Made by a program: the position numbers and the translations under genes. The notes under the pieces were generated by a model. It saw only the letters and a list, made by a program, of their open reading frames with translations. It did not search any database and had not been told where the DNA came from. From Brevibacterium luteolum (GTDB lineage Bacteria > Actinomycetota > Actinomycetes > Actinomycetales > Brevibacteriaceae): a DNA stretch of 64,000 bases. Location: assembly GCF_013004595.1 (NCBI RefSeq), contig NZ_JABEMC010000002.1:372001-436000 (forward strand), read 5' to 3'. Positions 31,652-40,291 of this stretch are shown piece after piece; the stretch's first letter is position 1, and each line of letters starts with the position of its first letter.

Positions 31652-32548
31652 TCAGAAGTTGTCCGGATCTTTGGCGCGCGGGTTGCCGAACTCGTCGATG
31701 CCCTCTTCCTCAGCATCAGCGTCGACGTCCTCGACCTTGGCTGCCGGGACCGGAGTCTCGGAGACCTCGGTGACCGGGGTCTGGCGGGATGCCGGGGTGG
31801 TGCCGACCGGGCGGGCGTCGGCGGGGCGGTTGCCCTCCAGCGGCGTCGACCAGGGGTCTTCGACCGGCTGGGCCTTGCGCCACACGAAGTAGGCGACACC
31901 GGCCAGGCCGACGAGCACGAGCATCCACAGGAACACCTTGGTGCCGGTGCCCATGCCGGACTTCGTGGTCCGCTTCTCGATGTCCTTGCCGGCCTTCTTC
32001 AGGGCCTTCTTGGCCTTCTTCACGGCCTTCTTGTCGCCGGTCAGCTTGGTGGCGATGTCCTCGATGGCCTTCGGAGTCTGGGCCGAAGCCAGGGCTCCGG
32101 CAGCACCGGCGGCCAGGGCGCCTGCGCGCTGGGTGGCGTCGGGAGCCCAGTCATCGGCCACGCGCTTCTTGGCGGTGGCCAGGCGCTCGCGGCTGTCTGC
32201 GCTGAGCGAATCGAACTGGTCGGCCACCTGGTCAGCGACGGCGCCGAACTGCTTGCGGCCGTCCTTGCCCAGCTTCTCCAGGCGGGGGCGGAGATCCTTC
32301 TCGAAATGGTTCACATCTGGTCGCACTTGGTCAGCAGCCTCCTTGAGCTTCTTCGACACTCGACGCAGCTTCGGCGCATTCTTCGCCGCACCGCCGCCGA
32401 CAAAGGCGTTGGCCTTCTCCAGTGCCGGTCCGGAGGCTTCGATGGCCTGTGCAGATCCTGCGCGCACTGCATCACCGACTGCGACGGCGACATCGCTGAC
32501 CTCGTGGAGCAGGCGCTGGGACGTGGGCTGGGTCTTCTTCTTGAACAT
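31652..32548 (-). CDS. Single-pass membrane protein in the CwsA position
   Basis: A 298-aa protein with a long charged, alanine- and lysine-rich helical N-terminal region (about residues 1-200), one transmembrane helix (around residues 206-226, KVFLWMLVLVGLAGVAYFVW), and an acidic, proline-containing tail. The start ATG 32548 (MFKKKTQPTSQ) has an excellent GGAGGG site; an ATG nine codons upstream lacks one. It lies left-facing next to ppiA, where M. tuberculosis has the shorter cell-wall protein CwsA (Rv0008c), whose layout is the same. No specific family motif was recognised; a CwsA-like division role is inference. Confidence 0.7.
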   Translation of the reverse strand: MFKKKTQPTSQRLLHEVSDVAVAVGDAVRAGSAQAIEASGPALEKANAFVGGGAAKNAPKLRRVSKKLKEAADQVRPDVNHFEKDLRPRLEKLGKDGRKQFGAVADQVADQFDSLSADSRERLATAKKRVADDWAPDATQRAGALAAGAAGALASAQTPKAIEDIATKLTGDKKAVKKAKKALKKAGKDIEKRTTKSGMGTGTKVFLWMLVLVGLAGVAYFVWRKAQPVEDPWSTPLEGNRPADARPVGTTPASRQTPVTEVSETPVPAAKVEDVDADAEEEGIDEFGNPRAKDPDNF

Positions 32549-32741
32549 CTCACCCTCCGGAATCGGTGGATTCATTCTGTGACTTCAACGTTACCCCCAG
32601 TCTAGAGGCTGAGCTAATCAGTGCGGCGCCCGGGTGGGCGTCTGAACGCTGACAATTCGCCTAGGATTCCCGCCGGTGACGGTGGGCGCTCCGCTCCCGA
32701 GGCGGTGGGCGCGTTCGTGCGTTCGTGACAGAATGACGTCT

Positions 32742-33275
32742 ATGAGTATTGCAACGCAGCAGGCAGTCCTGCACACGAACAAGGGTGACATCGTCATCGA
32801 CCTCTTCGGCAACCACGCCCCGAAGACCGTGGCGAACTTCGTCGAGCTCGCCGAGGGCAAGCGCGAGTTCACCGATCCGCAGTCCGGTCAGCAGGTCACC
32901 CGTCCGTTCTACGACGGACTCGGCTTCCACCGCATCATCAAGCAGTTCATGATCCAGGGCGGCTGCCCGCTGGGCACCGGCACCGGCGGCCCCGGCTACG
33001 TCTTCGACGACGAGATCCACCCCGAACTGCAGTTCAACAAGCCCTACCTGCTGGCCATGGCCAACGCCGGCAAGCAGATGGGCCGCGGCACCAACGGCTC
33101 GCAGTTCTTCATCTCGACCGTGGAGACCCCGTGGCTCAACGGCAAGCACACGATCTTCGGTGAGGTCGCCGACGAGGACTCGAAGAAGGTTGTCGACGCC
33201 ATTGAGGCCGTGCCGACTGGTCAGGCTGACCGCCCGACCGAGCCGGTCGTCATCGAATCCGTCGAGATCCGCTGA
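32742..33275 (+). CDS. ppiA: Peptidyl-prolyl cis-trans isomerase, cyclophilin type
   Basis: A 177-aa cyclophilin that catalyses proline isomerisation during protein folding. Core motifs are FHRIIKQFMIQGG (catalytic Arg), LAMANAG, TNGSQFFIST and WLNGKHTIFGEV. There is no signal peptide, so it acts in the cytoplasm. ATG 32742 (MSIATQQAVLHTNKGD) matches the family start; CAGAAT ending eight bases upstream could be the -10 of a leaderless mRNA, since no ribosome site is visible. Its position close to the gyr-tRNA region is conserved in actinobacteria (Rv0009). Confidence 0.95.
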   Translation: MSIATQQAVLHTNKGDIVIDLFGNHAPKTVANFVELAEGKREFTDPQSGQQVTRPFYDGLGFHRIIKQFMIQGGCPLGTGTGGPGYVFDDEIHPELQFNKPYLLAMANAGKQMGRGTNGSQFFISTVETPWLNGKHTIFGEVADEDSKKVVDAIEAVPTGQADRPTEPVVIESVEIR

Positions 33276-33291
33276 TCCCAGTCCTTCTTTC

Positions 33292-33326
33292 ACCGGCCCC
33301 TGATCCCCTGTGGACCAGGGGCCGGT
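33292..33326 (+). terminator. Terminator after ppiA
   Basis: ACCGGCCCCTG (33292-33302) pairs with CAGGGGCCGGT (33316-33326), 13-base loop, beginning 17 bases after the ppiA stop. No T-run. Confidence 0.7.
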
Positions 33327-33344
33327 CCCGTTCACTGCCGTCCA

Positions 33345-33350
33345 TAGGAT
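33345..33350 (+). promoter_or_regulatory. -10 element for a leaderless rhomboid mRNA
   Basis: TAGGAT ends seven bases before ATG 33357, the same spacing as the TAAGAT before the aminotransferase at 12277. No ribosome-binding site lies between, so the mRNA probably begins at the start codon. Confidence 0.5.
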
Positions 33351-33356
33351 GTGGTC

Positions 33357-34157
33357 ATGTCAGTTCCTCCGCATGAGTCGCCGGAGCCCGGCAACCCGCG
33401 CCTCGGAGGCAGCGGGCCGGGCTCTCCCCAGCCTGGGTCTGGCCACCCCGGTCCGTTCGCGCCGGGCCCCTCGGCGCCGGGTCCGCCGCAGGGCATGCCG
33501 GGCAGGAACGCCCGCAGGCTGCCGTCGACTCCGGTGACGTATGCGCTCATCGGGGCGTGCGTGGTCGTGTGGCTGCTGCAGCTGCTGACCGGTGACTGGA
33601 TCCCGCGGATGTTCGGCTTCGCCGCCTACTGGGCAGCGCCCGAGCCCTACACCGCGCTCACCACGGCCTTCATCCACGGCGGCAGCATGCACATCATGTT
33701 CAACATGATCGGGCTGTACTTCTTCGGCACGTTCCTCGAGCGCTACGTCGGCTCAGGCTGGTTCGCGCTGCTGTACCTCTTCAGCGCACTCGGCGGCTCA
33801 CTGGCCGTCTTCTTCCTCGCGCTCGCCGACGGCAGCCCGCAGGCCCTGGTCACGGTGCACATCGGCGCCTCGGGAGCGTTGTTCGGCTTAGTCGGATTCG
33901 TCGCCACCCCCACCCGGCGCCTCGACCGGAACCTCACCGGTGTGCTCGGGTTCGTCGCGATCAACGCCGTGCTCATCTGGCTGGTGCCCAACATCTCCTG
34001 GCAGGCCCACCTCGGCGGATTCCTCACCGGCTTCGTCTTCGGCTGCGTGTACTTCTTCACTCCGCAGCGGCTGCGCGCCCTCGGCCTGCTGATTCTGACA
34101 GTGGTGGTGGCCGCAGTCGGGTTCGCGGCACTCGTCTTGGTGCCGGTGACTGTTTAG
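33357..34157 (+). CDS. Rhomboid-family intramembrane serine protease
   Basis: A 266-aa membrane protein with a disordered Gly/Pro/Ser-rich N-terminus (residues 1-55) and six membrane helices. The catalytic dyad is Ser172 (IGASGALFGLVG) and His218 (WQAHLGGFLTGF); the oxyanion region includes His112 and Asn116 (MHIMFN). It cleaves transmembrane substrates within the bilayer; substrates are unknown. A rhomboid in this place, between ppiA and crgA, is common in actinobacteria. Its stop lies two bases from the stop of the convergent YczE-like gene, leaving no room for a terminator between them. Confidence 0.93.
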   Translation: MSVPPHESPEPGNPRLGGSGPGSPQPGSGHPGPFAPGPSAPGPPQGMPGRNARRLPSTPVTYALIGACVVVWLLQLLTGDWIPRMFGFAAYWAAPEPYTALTTAFIHGGSMHIMFNMIGLYFFGTFLERYVGSGWFALLYLFSALGGSLAVFFLALADGSPQALVTVHIGASGALFGLVGFVATPTRRLDRNLTGVLGFVAINAVLIWLVPNISWQAHLGGFLTGFVFGCVYFFTPQRLRALGLLILTVVVAAVGFAALVLVPVTV

Positions 34158-34159
34158 GG

Positions 34160-34813
34160 TCAGGTGTCCTCGGAGACCATCGGGTCGCCGGGCCCGAACA
34201 GCTTGATCGCCAGGTGCAGGATGTAGTGGGTCACCGGCCCGATCACCACGGCGAAGACGATCGTGGCGATGAACAGGGTGCCGCCGAGCAGCCAGCCGAT
34301 GAGCATGACGGCGATCTCGATGGAGGCGCGCACGACCGTGACCGAGCCGCCGGTCTTGAGGACGAGGCCGGTCATGAGCCCGTCGCGCGGGCCCGGTCCG
34401 AAGTTCGGAATGATGTAGAGCACCGTGGCCACGGCATTGATGAGGATGGCGAGGGCGACGAAGACGATGCGCAGCCACAGCTGCTCCGGTGCCGGGACGA
34501 TGAACAGAGTCAGGTCGATGAACAGGCCCACCAGCAGTGCATTCGACAGGGTGCCCAGACCCGGGCGCTGCTTGAGCGGGATCCACAGCAGCAGCAGGAG
34601 GAACGACAGGATCACGACGATGAGGCCGATCGAGATGCCGGTCAGCTTCGACAGGCCCTCGTGGAGCACATCCCAGGGCATATTGCCCAGCGTCGACCGC
34701 AGCATGAGCCCGGCGGAGAACCCGTAGAGGAACAACCCGACGTACAGTGCCGCCAGGCGGATGGGCAATGGGTGGTGAGCTAGAAGACGGAAGTATCCGG
34801 CCGGTTTCGCCAT
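34160..34813 (-). CDS. YczE/YyaS/YitT-family membrane protein
   Basis: The 217-aa protein has about five membrane helices and the family-typical segments STLGNMPWDVLHEGLSKLTG, ALLVGLFIDLTLF and NFGPGPRDGLMTGLVLKTG. The family's molecular role is poorly defined; YczE of Bacillus affects production of surfactin-type lipopeptides. It starts four bases after the crgA stop, so it is co-transcribed with the divisome gene. In M. tuberculosis a different gene (Rv0010c) occupies this slot. Confidence 0.82.
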   Translation of the reverse strand: MAKPAGYFRLLAHHPLPIRLAALYVGLFLYGFSAGLMLRSTLGNMPWDVLHEGLSKLTGISIGLIVVILSFLLLLLWIPLKQRPGLGTLSNALLVGLFIDLTLFIVPAPEQLWLRIVFVALAILINAVATVLYIIPNFGPGPRDGLMTGLVLKTGGSVTVVRASIEIAVMLIGWLLGGTLFIATIVFAVVIGPVTHYILHLAIKLFGPGDPMVSEDT

Positions 34814-34817
34814 TCCC

Positions 34818-35447
34818 TCAGCGCCATCGTGTCGACATCAGAAGCCCGGCGACGAGGATCGAGAAGCCTGCGACGAGGTTCCAGTTGCCCCAGGCCTCAA
34901 CGGGCCAGGCGCCCTGGGAAAGGTAGAAGACGACGAGCCAGGCGAGACCGAACAGCAGGATGCCGACCATGACGGGCACGAACCAGCGCGGGTTCGGCTT
35001 GGCCACCGTCGAGGTGGTGCCGTCGTAGGTCGAGGTGGTGCGGCCGGTCGACCGCGAGGTGGACCGGGAGGTCGACCGGCTGGTACGCGCCTTGCTGCGC
35101 TTGGCGGGGTTGCCGGAGCGGGCGGCCTTACCGGACTTCTCGTCCTTGGCGTCGTCGTCGGCGTCAGCCTTCTTCGAGGTCTTCTTGCCGGCAGCGGTCG
35201 CGCCGGCCGGCTTAGAACCGGTGGACTTCTTCTTCGCTGCGGTGCTCTTCGCCGGTGCCGTGTCCTTCTTGGGCGGCGTGTCCTTCTCGTCTGCAGTGTC
35301 TGCAGTGTCGACGTCGGTGGCCTCAGCGGTGTCGTCGATGTCGAGAGTCTCGTCGTTCAGAGTCTCTTCGGTCGTCTCGGCGGCCTTGGGGCTCTCCGTG
35401 TGGCGCGAGGTGCGGTGCGCTTTGCGGTTACGGCTCGACTTGGACAC
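34818..35447 (-). CDS. crgA: Cell division protein CrgA with an extended N-terminus
   Basis: The last ~75 residues (PNPRWFVPVMVGILLFGLAWLV, then YLSQGAWPVEAWGNWNLVAGF) are a complete CrgA core with two membrane helices. CrgA is a divisome scaffold that recruits FtsI/FtsQ-type proteins and influences FtsZ. GTG 35447 (MSKSSRNRKAHR) has GGAGGAG five bases upstream and gives 209 aa. Most CrgA proteins are under 100 aa; here about 135 extra residues form a charged, low-complexity region: acidic Thr/Asp first, then Lys/Ala/Ser, then SRST repeats. The extension is probably cytoplasmic and disordered. Confidence 0.9.
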   Translation of the reverse strand: MSKSSRNRKAHRTSRHTESPKAAETTEETLNDETLDIDDTAEATDVDTADTADEKDTPPKKDTAPAKSTAAKKKSTGSKPAGATAAGKKTSKKADADDDAKDEKSGKAARSGNPAKRSKARTSRSTSRSTSRSTGRTTSTYDGTTSTVAKPNPRWFVPVMVGILLFGLAWLVVFYLSQGAWPVEAWGNWNLVAGFSILVAGLLMSTRWR

Positions 35448-35598
35448 GTTTCTCCTCCGGTGGACAGACCAGGCCCGGCGAGGGGCCTGCGGATGCTGTC
35501 CCTGGGTGCATGTGGGGGTTGGACAACAACCAAAGTCTACTCGAGGAGCACTGCTGTGCACATTGCCCGAAAGCCAGCAGTTGTGCGGGGGTGCTCGA

Positions 35599-36612
35599 TC
35601 AGAGGATGCGGCCGTCGTCGGTGATGACCGACCCGAGCCGGGCCGCACTGTTCCGGGCCGCGCTGCGCCGCCGGCGCGCCTCCGGGTGGAATGTCACCGG
35701 GGTGGCGTCGAGCACCCGGTTGACCATGACGGTGAGGAACCGGCCAGGGGAGAGCCAGTCGGCGACGACATCGTCGCGGACGCGGGCCTCAGGCAGGCGG
35801 TCGATGATCGCATCGAGGTCCCCGCCGGGTGCCAGCTGTGCGGCGTCGTCGAACAGGGTGCCGCTGGCTCTCGGGTCGGTGTAGTCGAAGATGATGATGC
35901 TGGTGGCGTGGTAGGCATCGTCCTCCTGCCCGAGCTTGCCGACGAGGTCGAAGAGCCAGTCGGCAGTCGCCGGAGCCGTCTCCAGGATGTCCGAGCGCAG
36001 TCCGAGCACGAAGCCGAGGGCGGCCAAGGGGTGGCGCAGCCGCAGGTTCTTCGCATCTCCGTAGGACTCCTCGACGCGGTTGGCGGCGTTCTTGCCATAG
36101 GAGGAGTCCATCCGCTTCGTCGAGATGAGCAGCTCGGGCCCGGTCGCCCAGTCGGTCATCATGACATCGACCTGTTTGAGGTAGTGCTTGCCGAGGATGT
36201 TCGCACTCGCCGCCGTCGCACCGGGAATCGCGGTGCGCTGGGCCAGCCGGGCGGTGAGGGCGTCGCGTTCGGCTGCCGGCAGGCCGGCGAGCAGCTTGGC
36301 GATCGGGGTCGGCAGGATCCGCGGATGGGTCGCCCGCGGCCACACGGCATCGGGGTCGAAGCCGGCGCGGCGCAGCTCATAGGACAGCCACACATCCAAT
36401 GCCAGGGCAGGCACACCGGTCTGGCTGCCGGCCCGCAGCAGCAGCGGCACGCCGAGCAGCCGCTCCAAGGTCGGGACGTCGGGGGAGAACCGCAGCCTGC
36501 CGTCATCGGTCGTCGTCCACGGATCGGCGTGCTCACCGTCAGGTGCGGCCTGGGCGATGATGTGGTCGAAGAGCAGCCAGGCGCGTTCCTTCGCACTCGT
36601 CTCAGCGGCCAC
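35599..36612 (-). CDS. Putative type II restriction endonuclease partner of the adjacent methylase
   Basis: A 337-aa protein of no family I can name with certainty. Its central region has Asp149 (KQVDVMMT), Glu160 and Lys166 (PELLISTKRM), spaced like a divergent PD-(D/E)xK nuclease core. Strongly conserved-looking segments follow (NAANRVEESYGDAKNLRLRHPL). GTG 36612 overlaps the methylase stop by 11 bases and has a GGGG patch upstream; ATG 36648 is an alternative start. Tight coupling to an N6-adenine methylase suggests the restriction enzyme of a type II system. A XamI/SalI-like relationship is possible but is a guess from memory. Confidence 0.6.
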   Translation of the reverse strand: MAAETSAKERAWLLFDHIIAQAAPDGEHADPWTTTDDGRLRFSPDVPTLERLLGVPLLLRAGSQTGVPALALDVWLSYELRRAGFDPDAVWPRATHPRILPTPIAKLLAGLPAAERDALTARLAQRTAIPGATAASANILGKHYLKQVDVMMTDWATGPELLISTKRMDSSYGKNAANRVEESYGDAKNLRLRHPLAALGFVLGLRSDILETAPATADWLFDLVGKLGQEDDAYHATSIIIFDYTDPRASGTLFDDAAQLAPGGDLDAIIDRLPEARVRDDVVADWLSPGRFLTVMVNRVLDATPVTFHPEARRRRSAARNSAARLGSVITDDGRIL

Positions 36613-38260
36613 TGGCACCCCTGACGGTCCGTCGGCGCACCATCTCATCTCTGGCCTGTCGCACGTCGTCGAGCTCTCGTGCGCTCAGGTGCTCGGGCTC
36701 AGACAGCAGCACGGCATCAACGAGTGCGGATGCCTCGGCCAGCCGGCCGGTGCGCAGCAGCCGGGCGACGCGCGGGCGGATGGCGGCCAGCGCCTCGGCG
36801 GCGGAGGCGATGAGCGCAGGGGAGGGGACTGCCCAGCGGTCGGCTTCCTTGGGTTCGAGTTTGAGGATGCCCCCGCCGTAGCTGCGGCCGACGATCTCAG
36901 CGTGCAGCATCGTCACGGCGTTGAGGCTGGCCAGCGGCAGCAGCTCACTGCCGAGCTCACGGTGCTCCTCGCGCAGATACACCCCGTGCACGGAGTTGAG
37001 GTGCCGGGCGCGGGCGCTGTTCGTCGTCAGGCGGGGAGTGTCGGCGTTCATGCACGTCAGCAGCAGATCGGCAGGCTCCAGCAGCGGCACCCGGTACCAG
37101 GTGCGGCGCACCCGGCACTTGTAGGCCTCGTGCACACCGGTGCGCTCACCGGCCTCGATGTAGGCCGCCGCCGCAGCAGAGAGCGGTTCGCGCGGATAGA
37201 ACAGCTGCGTTGCCTGATCCTCGCCTGCCAGCCGGCGCAGCTGTGCAGGGGTGAGGGAGAGCCCGCGCAGATGCGAGCTGCCGGGCGGAGAGACGCGCAT
37301 GAGATCACGGGAGGTCAGCCCGAGTTCGGCGGCACGGGAGGTCGAGAGCGTGAAGTACTTGTTGTTGCCGGTCACCGTGCCCAGCGTCGTATCCCCCCAG
37401 GTCTCCAGATCGCAGAACCGCCCGGCCTCCATCTGCGTCTGCAGGGCGGTAGTCGCTGCGGGGCTGACGAGGCTGTCGATCCACTTGGCCGCCGGGTCGA
37501 CCGGCGTCCACTGCTGACCGGGCGCCAGGGCAGTGAGCTCTGAAGCCGCACGGGCCTGCCGGATCGTCGCATGGGCGCTCGGGCCCTCCTGGTAGCCGTC
37601 GGCCAGCAGCAGGACGACCTCGGTCTCAGCACCTGGGAAGACCTGCTCTTCGAAGAGGACGAGTTCGACGCTGCGGAAGCTCTCGAACAGGAAGGTGCGC
37701 ACCGGGGCGGCATAGTTGACGGTCAGCAGCTCGGCCGGCAGCACGAGGCCCAGCCGGCCGCCGGACCGCAGGAACAGAGCGGAGTGGATGGTGAAGGCCG
37801 CCCAGCTGGAGGCCAGCCCGGACAGGGCGACCCCGCCGCGCAGCGCGGCCTCCCGGGCGCGAGCCCGGCTCTCACCGGTGAACCCCTGATAGCGGATGAA
37901 CGGCGGATTGCCGATGACGGTGTCATAGTCACCGGTCGGCGGCAGGCGGAAGAAGTCGCTGACCTCGATATCGGCCCGGCCCCCGGCAGCGGTGACGCGG
38001 GCACGGCCGATCTCCGCGCTCTCGGGATGGATCTCCACCCCGTGAACGGTCGGGGTGCTGGCGCGGGCCGGATCGAGGGCCGTCAGCCGCCGGTGGGCTG
38101 AGAGCAGGAACGCGGCATCTCCGGCAGAGGGCTCGAGCACCCGGTCATCCGGGGAGCGGACCGCCCAGGCGGCGATGAACTCGGTGATGTCGGCAGGCGT
38201 GAAGAACGCACCGCGGGCCTTGCGCAGGGCGGAAGTGTCAGCCGGCGAGGCTGCGGGCAT
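36602..38260 (-). CDS. N6-adenine DNA methyltransferase (type II, gamma-like)
   Basis: A 552-aa SAM-dependent methylase. RKARGAFFTPADITEFIAAWAV is the usual N-terminal lead-in. Motif I is LEPSAGDAAF (42-51), the acidic motif II is VEIHPE, and the catalytic motif IV is NPPF (118-121, VIGNPPFIRYQGF), marking N6-adenine methylation. The order I then IV followed by a long C-terminal recognition domain is gamma-class. The start ATG 38260 is supported by GAGAGGTGA upstream; a longer frame adds 43 residues without support. It overlaps the putative endonuclease gene, and the pair is inserted between crgA and the DUF881 gene. Confidence 0.88.
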   Translation of the reverse strand: MPAASPADTSALRKARGAFFTPADITEFIAAWAVRSPDDRVLEPSAGDAAFLLSAHRRLTALDPARASTPTVHGVEIHPESAEIGRARVTAAGGRADIEVSDFFRLPPTGDYDTVIGNPPFIRYQGFTGESRARAREAALRGGVALSGLASSWAAFTIHSALFLRSGGRLGLVLPAELLTVNYAAPVRTFLFESFRSVELVLFEEQVFPGAETEVVLLLADGYQEGPSAHATIRQARAASELTALAPGQQWTPVDPAAKWIDSLVSPAATTALQTQMEAGRFCDLETWGDTTLGTVTGNNKYFTLSTSRAAELGLTSRDLMRVSPPGSSHLRGLSLTPAQLRRLAGEDQATQLFYPREPLSAAAAAYIEAGERTGVHEAYKCRVRRTWYRVPLLEPADLLLTCMNADTPRLTTNSARARHLNSVHGVYLREEHRELGSELLPLASLNAVTMLHAEIVGRSYGGGILKLEPKEADRWAVPSPALIASAAEALAAIRPRVARLLRTGRLAEASALVDAVLLSEPEHLSARELDDVRQARDEMVRRRTVRGASGR

Positions 38261-38498
38261 GGACGTCACCTCTCCATTATCGATCATCGCGCTTCGAAAT
38301 CCCGACCCCGCGGCGTGTGCTGCCTGCCGGTGGGATCGCCTCCCAGTCAACACCTCGGCACTGACATCGACACCCGGGCGCTGTCGCACGCCGTCACGGC
38401 GCGGTCGTCACTTGGCCGCCTGTCGACGCGCTGGGTACATTGGAAAGCACACACGACACTGCGCCGGCAGGCGGTGCAGAGGGCGGAGCACAGCAGAA

Positions 38499-39209
38499 GT
38501 GAAGAGACTCTTCGGACACCCGATGGTATTCATCGTGCTGCTCATCTGCGGGCTGCTCATGGCCACCTCGGCGAAGACCTCCGACGGCACCCGGCTGCGC
38601 ACCGAGGCCTCAACACTGCCCGACATCGTCAAGGAGCGCTCCGACCAGGGCCGCAAGCTCGAAGAGAGCGTGGCCGAGCAGCGCCGCACCGTCGAGGAGC
38701 TGCAGCGCCGCTCCGGCTCCGACGAAGCCGATGAAGCGCAGAAGTTCGCCGATGCGCTCGCCGCCGAGGCCCGGGCAGCCGAACTCACAGGCGAGGGTGT
38801 CACCGTCACCCTCGATGACGCGCCGCGGGAGTCGATGAACCTGCCCGGCGTATCCGTCAACGACCTCGTCATCCACCAGCAGGACCTCGAAGGCGTCATG
38901 AACGCGCTGTGGGCCGGCGGGGCGAAGGGCATGTCCGTCCAGGGCCAGCGCATCGTTGCGACCTCCTCGGTCCAGTGCGTCGGCAACACCCTGCGGGTCA
39001 GCTCGCAGGTGTACTCCCCGCCGTATGTCATCGAAGCCGTCGGCGACCCGGACGCACTGCGTCAGGCACTCAGCGACTCTCCAGCTGTGCAGGTCTATCA
39101 GCAGTACGCCGAGCGCTTAGGATTAGGGTGGAAAGTCGAGACCGGAACGCTGACCCTCGATGCGTATGAGGGCGCGTTCGACCTCTCCCAAGCAAAGGTG
39201 AAGCAGTAG
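38499..39209 (+). CDS. DUF881 family envelope protein
   Basis: A 236-aa protein with an N-terminal membrane anchor (residues 6-24), a coiled coil (about 45-95, KERSDQGRKLEESVAEQRRTVEEL), and a DUF881 globular domain (VTVTLDDAP, VIHQQDLEGVMNALWAGGAKG, VEAVGDPDALRQAL). This layout faces the extracytoplasmic side. DUF881 proteins are linked to division and septum assembly by genomic context (Rv0012 and the ylxX/sbp region). GTG 38499 begins at the conserved MKRLFGHPMVF; a GGAG lies 13 bases upstream. The stop overlaps the sortase GTG by one base (TAGTG). Confidence 0.88.
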   Translation: MKRLFGHPMVFIVLLICGLLMATSAKTSDGTRLRTEASTLPDIVKERSDQGRKLEESVAEQRRTVEELQRRSGSDEADEAQKFADALAAEARAAELTGEGVTVTLDDAPRESMNLPGVSVNDLVIHQQDLEGVMNALWAGGAKGMSVQGQRIVATSSVQCVGNTLRVSSQVYSPPYVIEAVGDPDALRQALSDSPAVQVYQQYAERLGLGWKVETGTLTLDAYEGAFDLSQAKVKQ

Positions 39210-40291
39210 TGGATCAACCGATGTCGCGCCGTGAGCGCATCGCGCAGGAGCGCGCTGCCGCAGCTCGGCAGACCGGCAATGGCGCCGGTGACAGCGGAAC
39301 CGCAGCCGCCTCCGGCACTGCAGGGGCACCGACGAGTGGGGCAGCCCCCACCGGCCCGCGGCCTGTCATCAAATCCGCCTCTCGCCACTCCGAGCACAGC
39401 TACGGCACCCCGAGCGTCGCCTCGGCGCAGGCCTACGGGGCCACTGCCCCGCAGACCGAGCCGATGCCGAGGGCCAACCAGCACGGCGACTTCGACACCG
39501 TCGTCTTCGGCGATGAGCCGTCGCACAACCGCACAGCCCGCAAACCCAAGCCCGAACGCGAGCCGCTCGGCCCGGTGCGCGGCACCATCCGCGCATTCGG
39601 CGAGCTGTGCATCACCGCCGGTCTCATCCTCATCCTGTTCGTCGTCTGGCAGCTGTGGTGGACCGACATCGCGGCCAACGAGGACAACCGCAACCTCGCA
39701 AACGAGCTGACCACGCAGTGGCAGGACAACCCGCGCAACGAGCTGCCTGACGATCCCGACACGCCCTACGTCGGCGATCCGGCCGATCTCAACTCTGCCT
39801 TCGGCATCATGTACATCCCCCGCTTCGGCGAGGACTACTACCGCACGATCGCCGAGGGCGTCTCACTCGAGCCGGTGCTCAACCGGATGGGCCTGGGCCG
39901 CTACCCGAACGCCGCGATGCCCGGAGAAGTCGGCAACTTCGCGATGGCCGGCCACCGCGTGACCTACGGCAAGCCGCTCAACCTCATCGCCGAGATCCGG
40001 CCCGGTGACGAGGCGATCGTGCAGACGGCCGACGGCTACTACACCTACACCTTCGTCAACTTCGACATCGTGCTGCCGGACCAGACCGAGGTGCTCGCCC
40101 CCGTACCGGACATGCCGGACTACAAGGGCAAGGACCGGATCATGACGCTCACGGCCTGCAACCCGATGTTCTCGGCCCGGGAGCGCTACATCGGCTACTT
40201 CGAGCTCACCGACTGGCGGCACGCGAGCGAGGGCCCGCCGGACTCCATCAAGGACTCCTCGGCATACAAGAAGGCAGGTGCGACTGACTGA
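39209..40291 (+). CDS. Class E sortase
   Basis: A 360-aa sortase with a disordered Ala/Gly/Pro-rich cytoplasmic N-terminus (1-125), one membrane helix (about 131-150) and an extracellular catalytic beta-barrel. Catalytic residues are His249 (AMAGHR), Cys317 (TLTAC) and an Arg in ARERYI (324-326). TLTACNP is typical of class E enzymes, which join LAxTG-bearing proteins to the cell wall in actinobacteria. It is encoded with the DUF881 protein upstream and a small membrane protein and PabA downstream, each overlapping by one base. Confidence 0.92.
   Translation: MDQPMSRRERIAQERAAAARQTGNGAGDSGTAAASGTAGAPTSGAAPTGPRPVIKSASRHSEHSYGTPSVASAQAYGATAPQTEPMPRANQHGDFDTVVFGDEPSHNRTARKPKPEREPLGPVRGTIRAFGELCITAGLILILFVVWQLWWTDIAANEDNRNLANELTTQWQDNPRNELPDDPDTPYVGDPADLNSAFGIMYIPRFGEDYYRTIAEGVSLEPVLNRMGLGRYPNAAMPGEVGNFAMAGHRVTYGKPLNLIAEIRPGDEAIVQTADGYYTYTFVNFDIVLPDQTEVLAPVPDMPDYKGKDRIMTLTACNPMFSARERYIGYFELTDWRHASEGPPDSIKDSSAYKKAGATD

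Noticed and set aside
35035..36624. 529-codon plus-strand frame across crgA and the endonuclease gene
   Set aside because: Antisense shadow without recognisable domains; crosses the crgA promoter.
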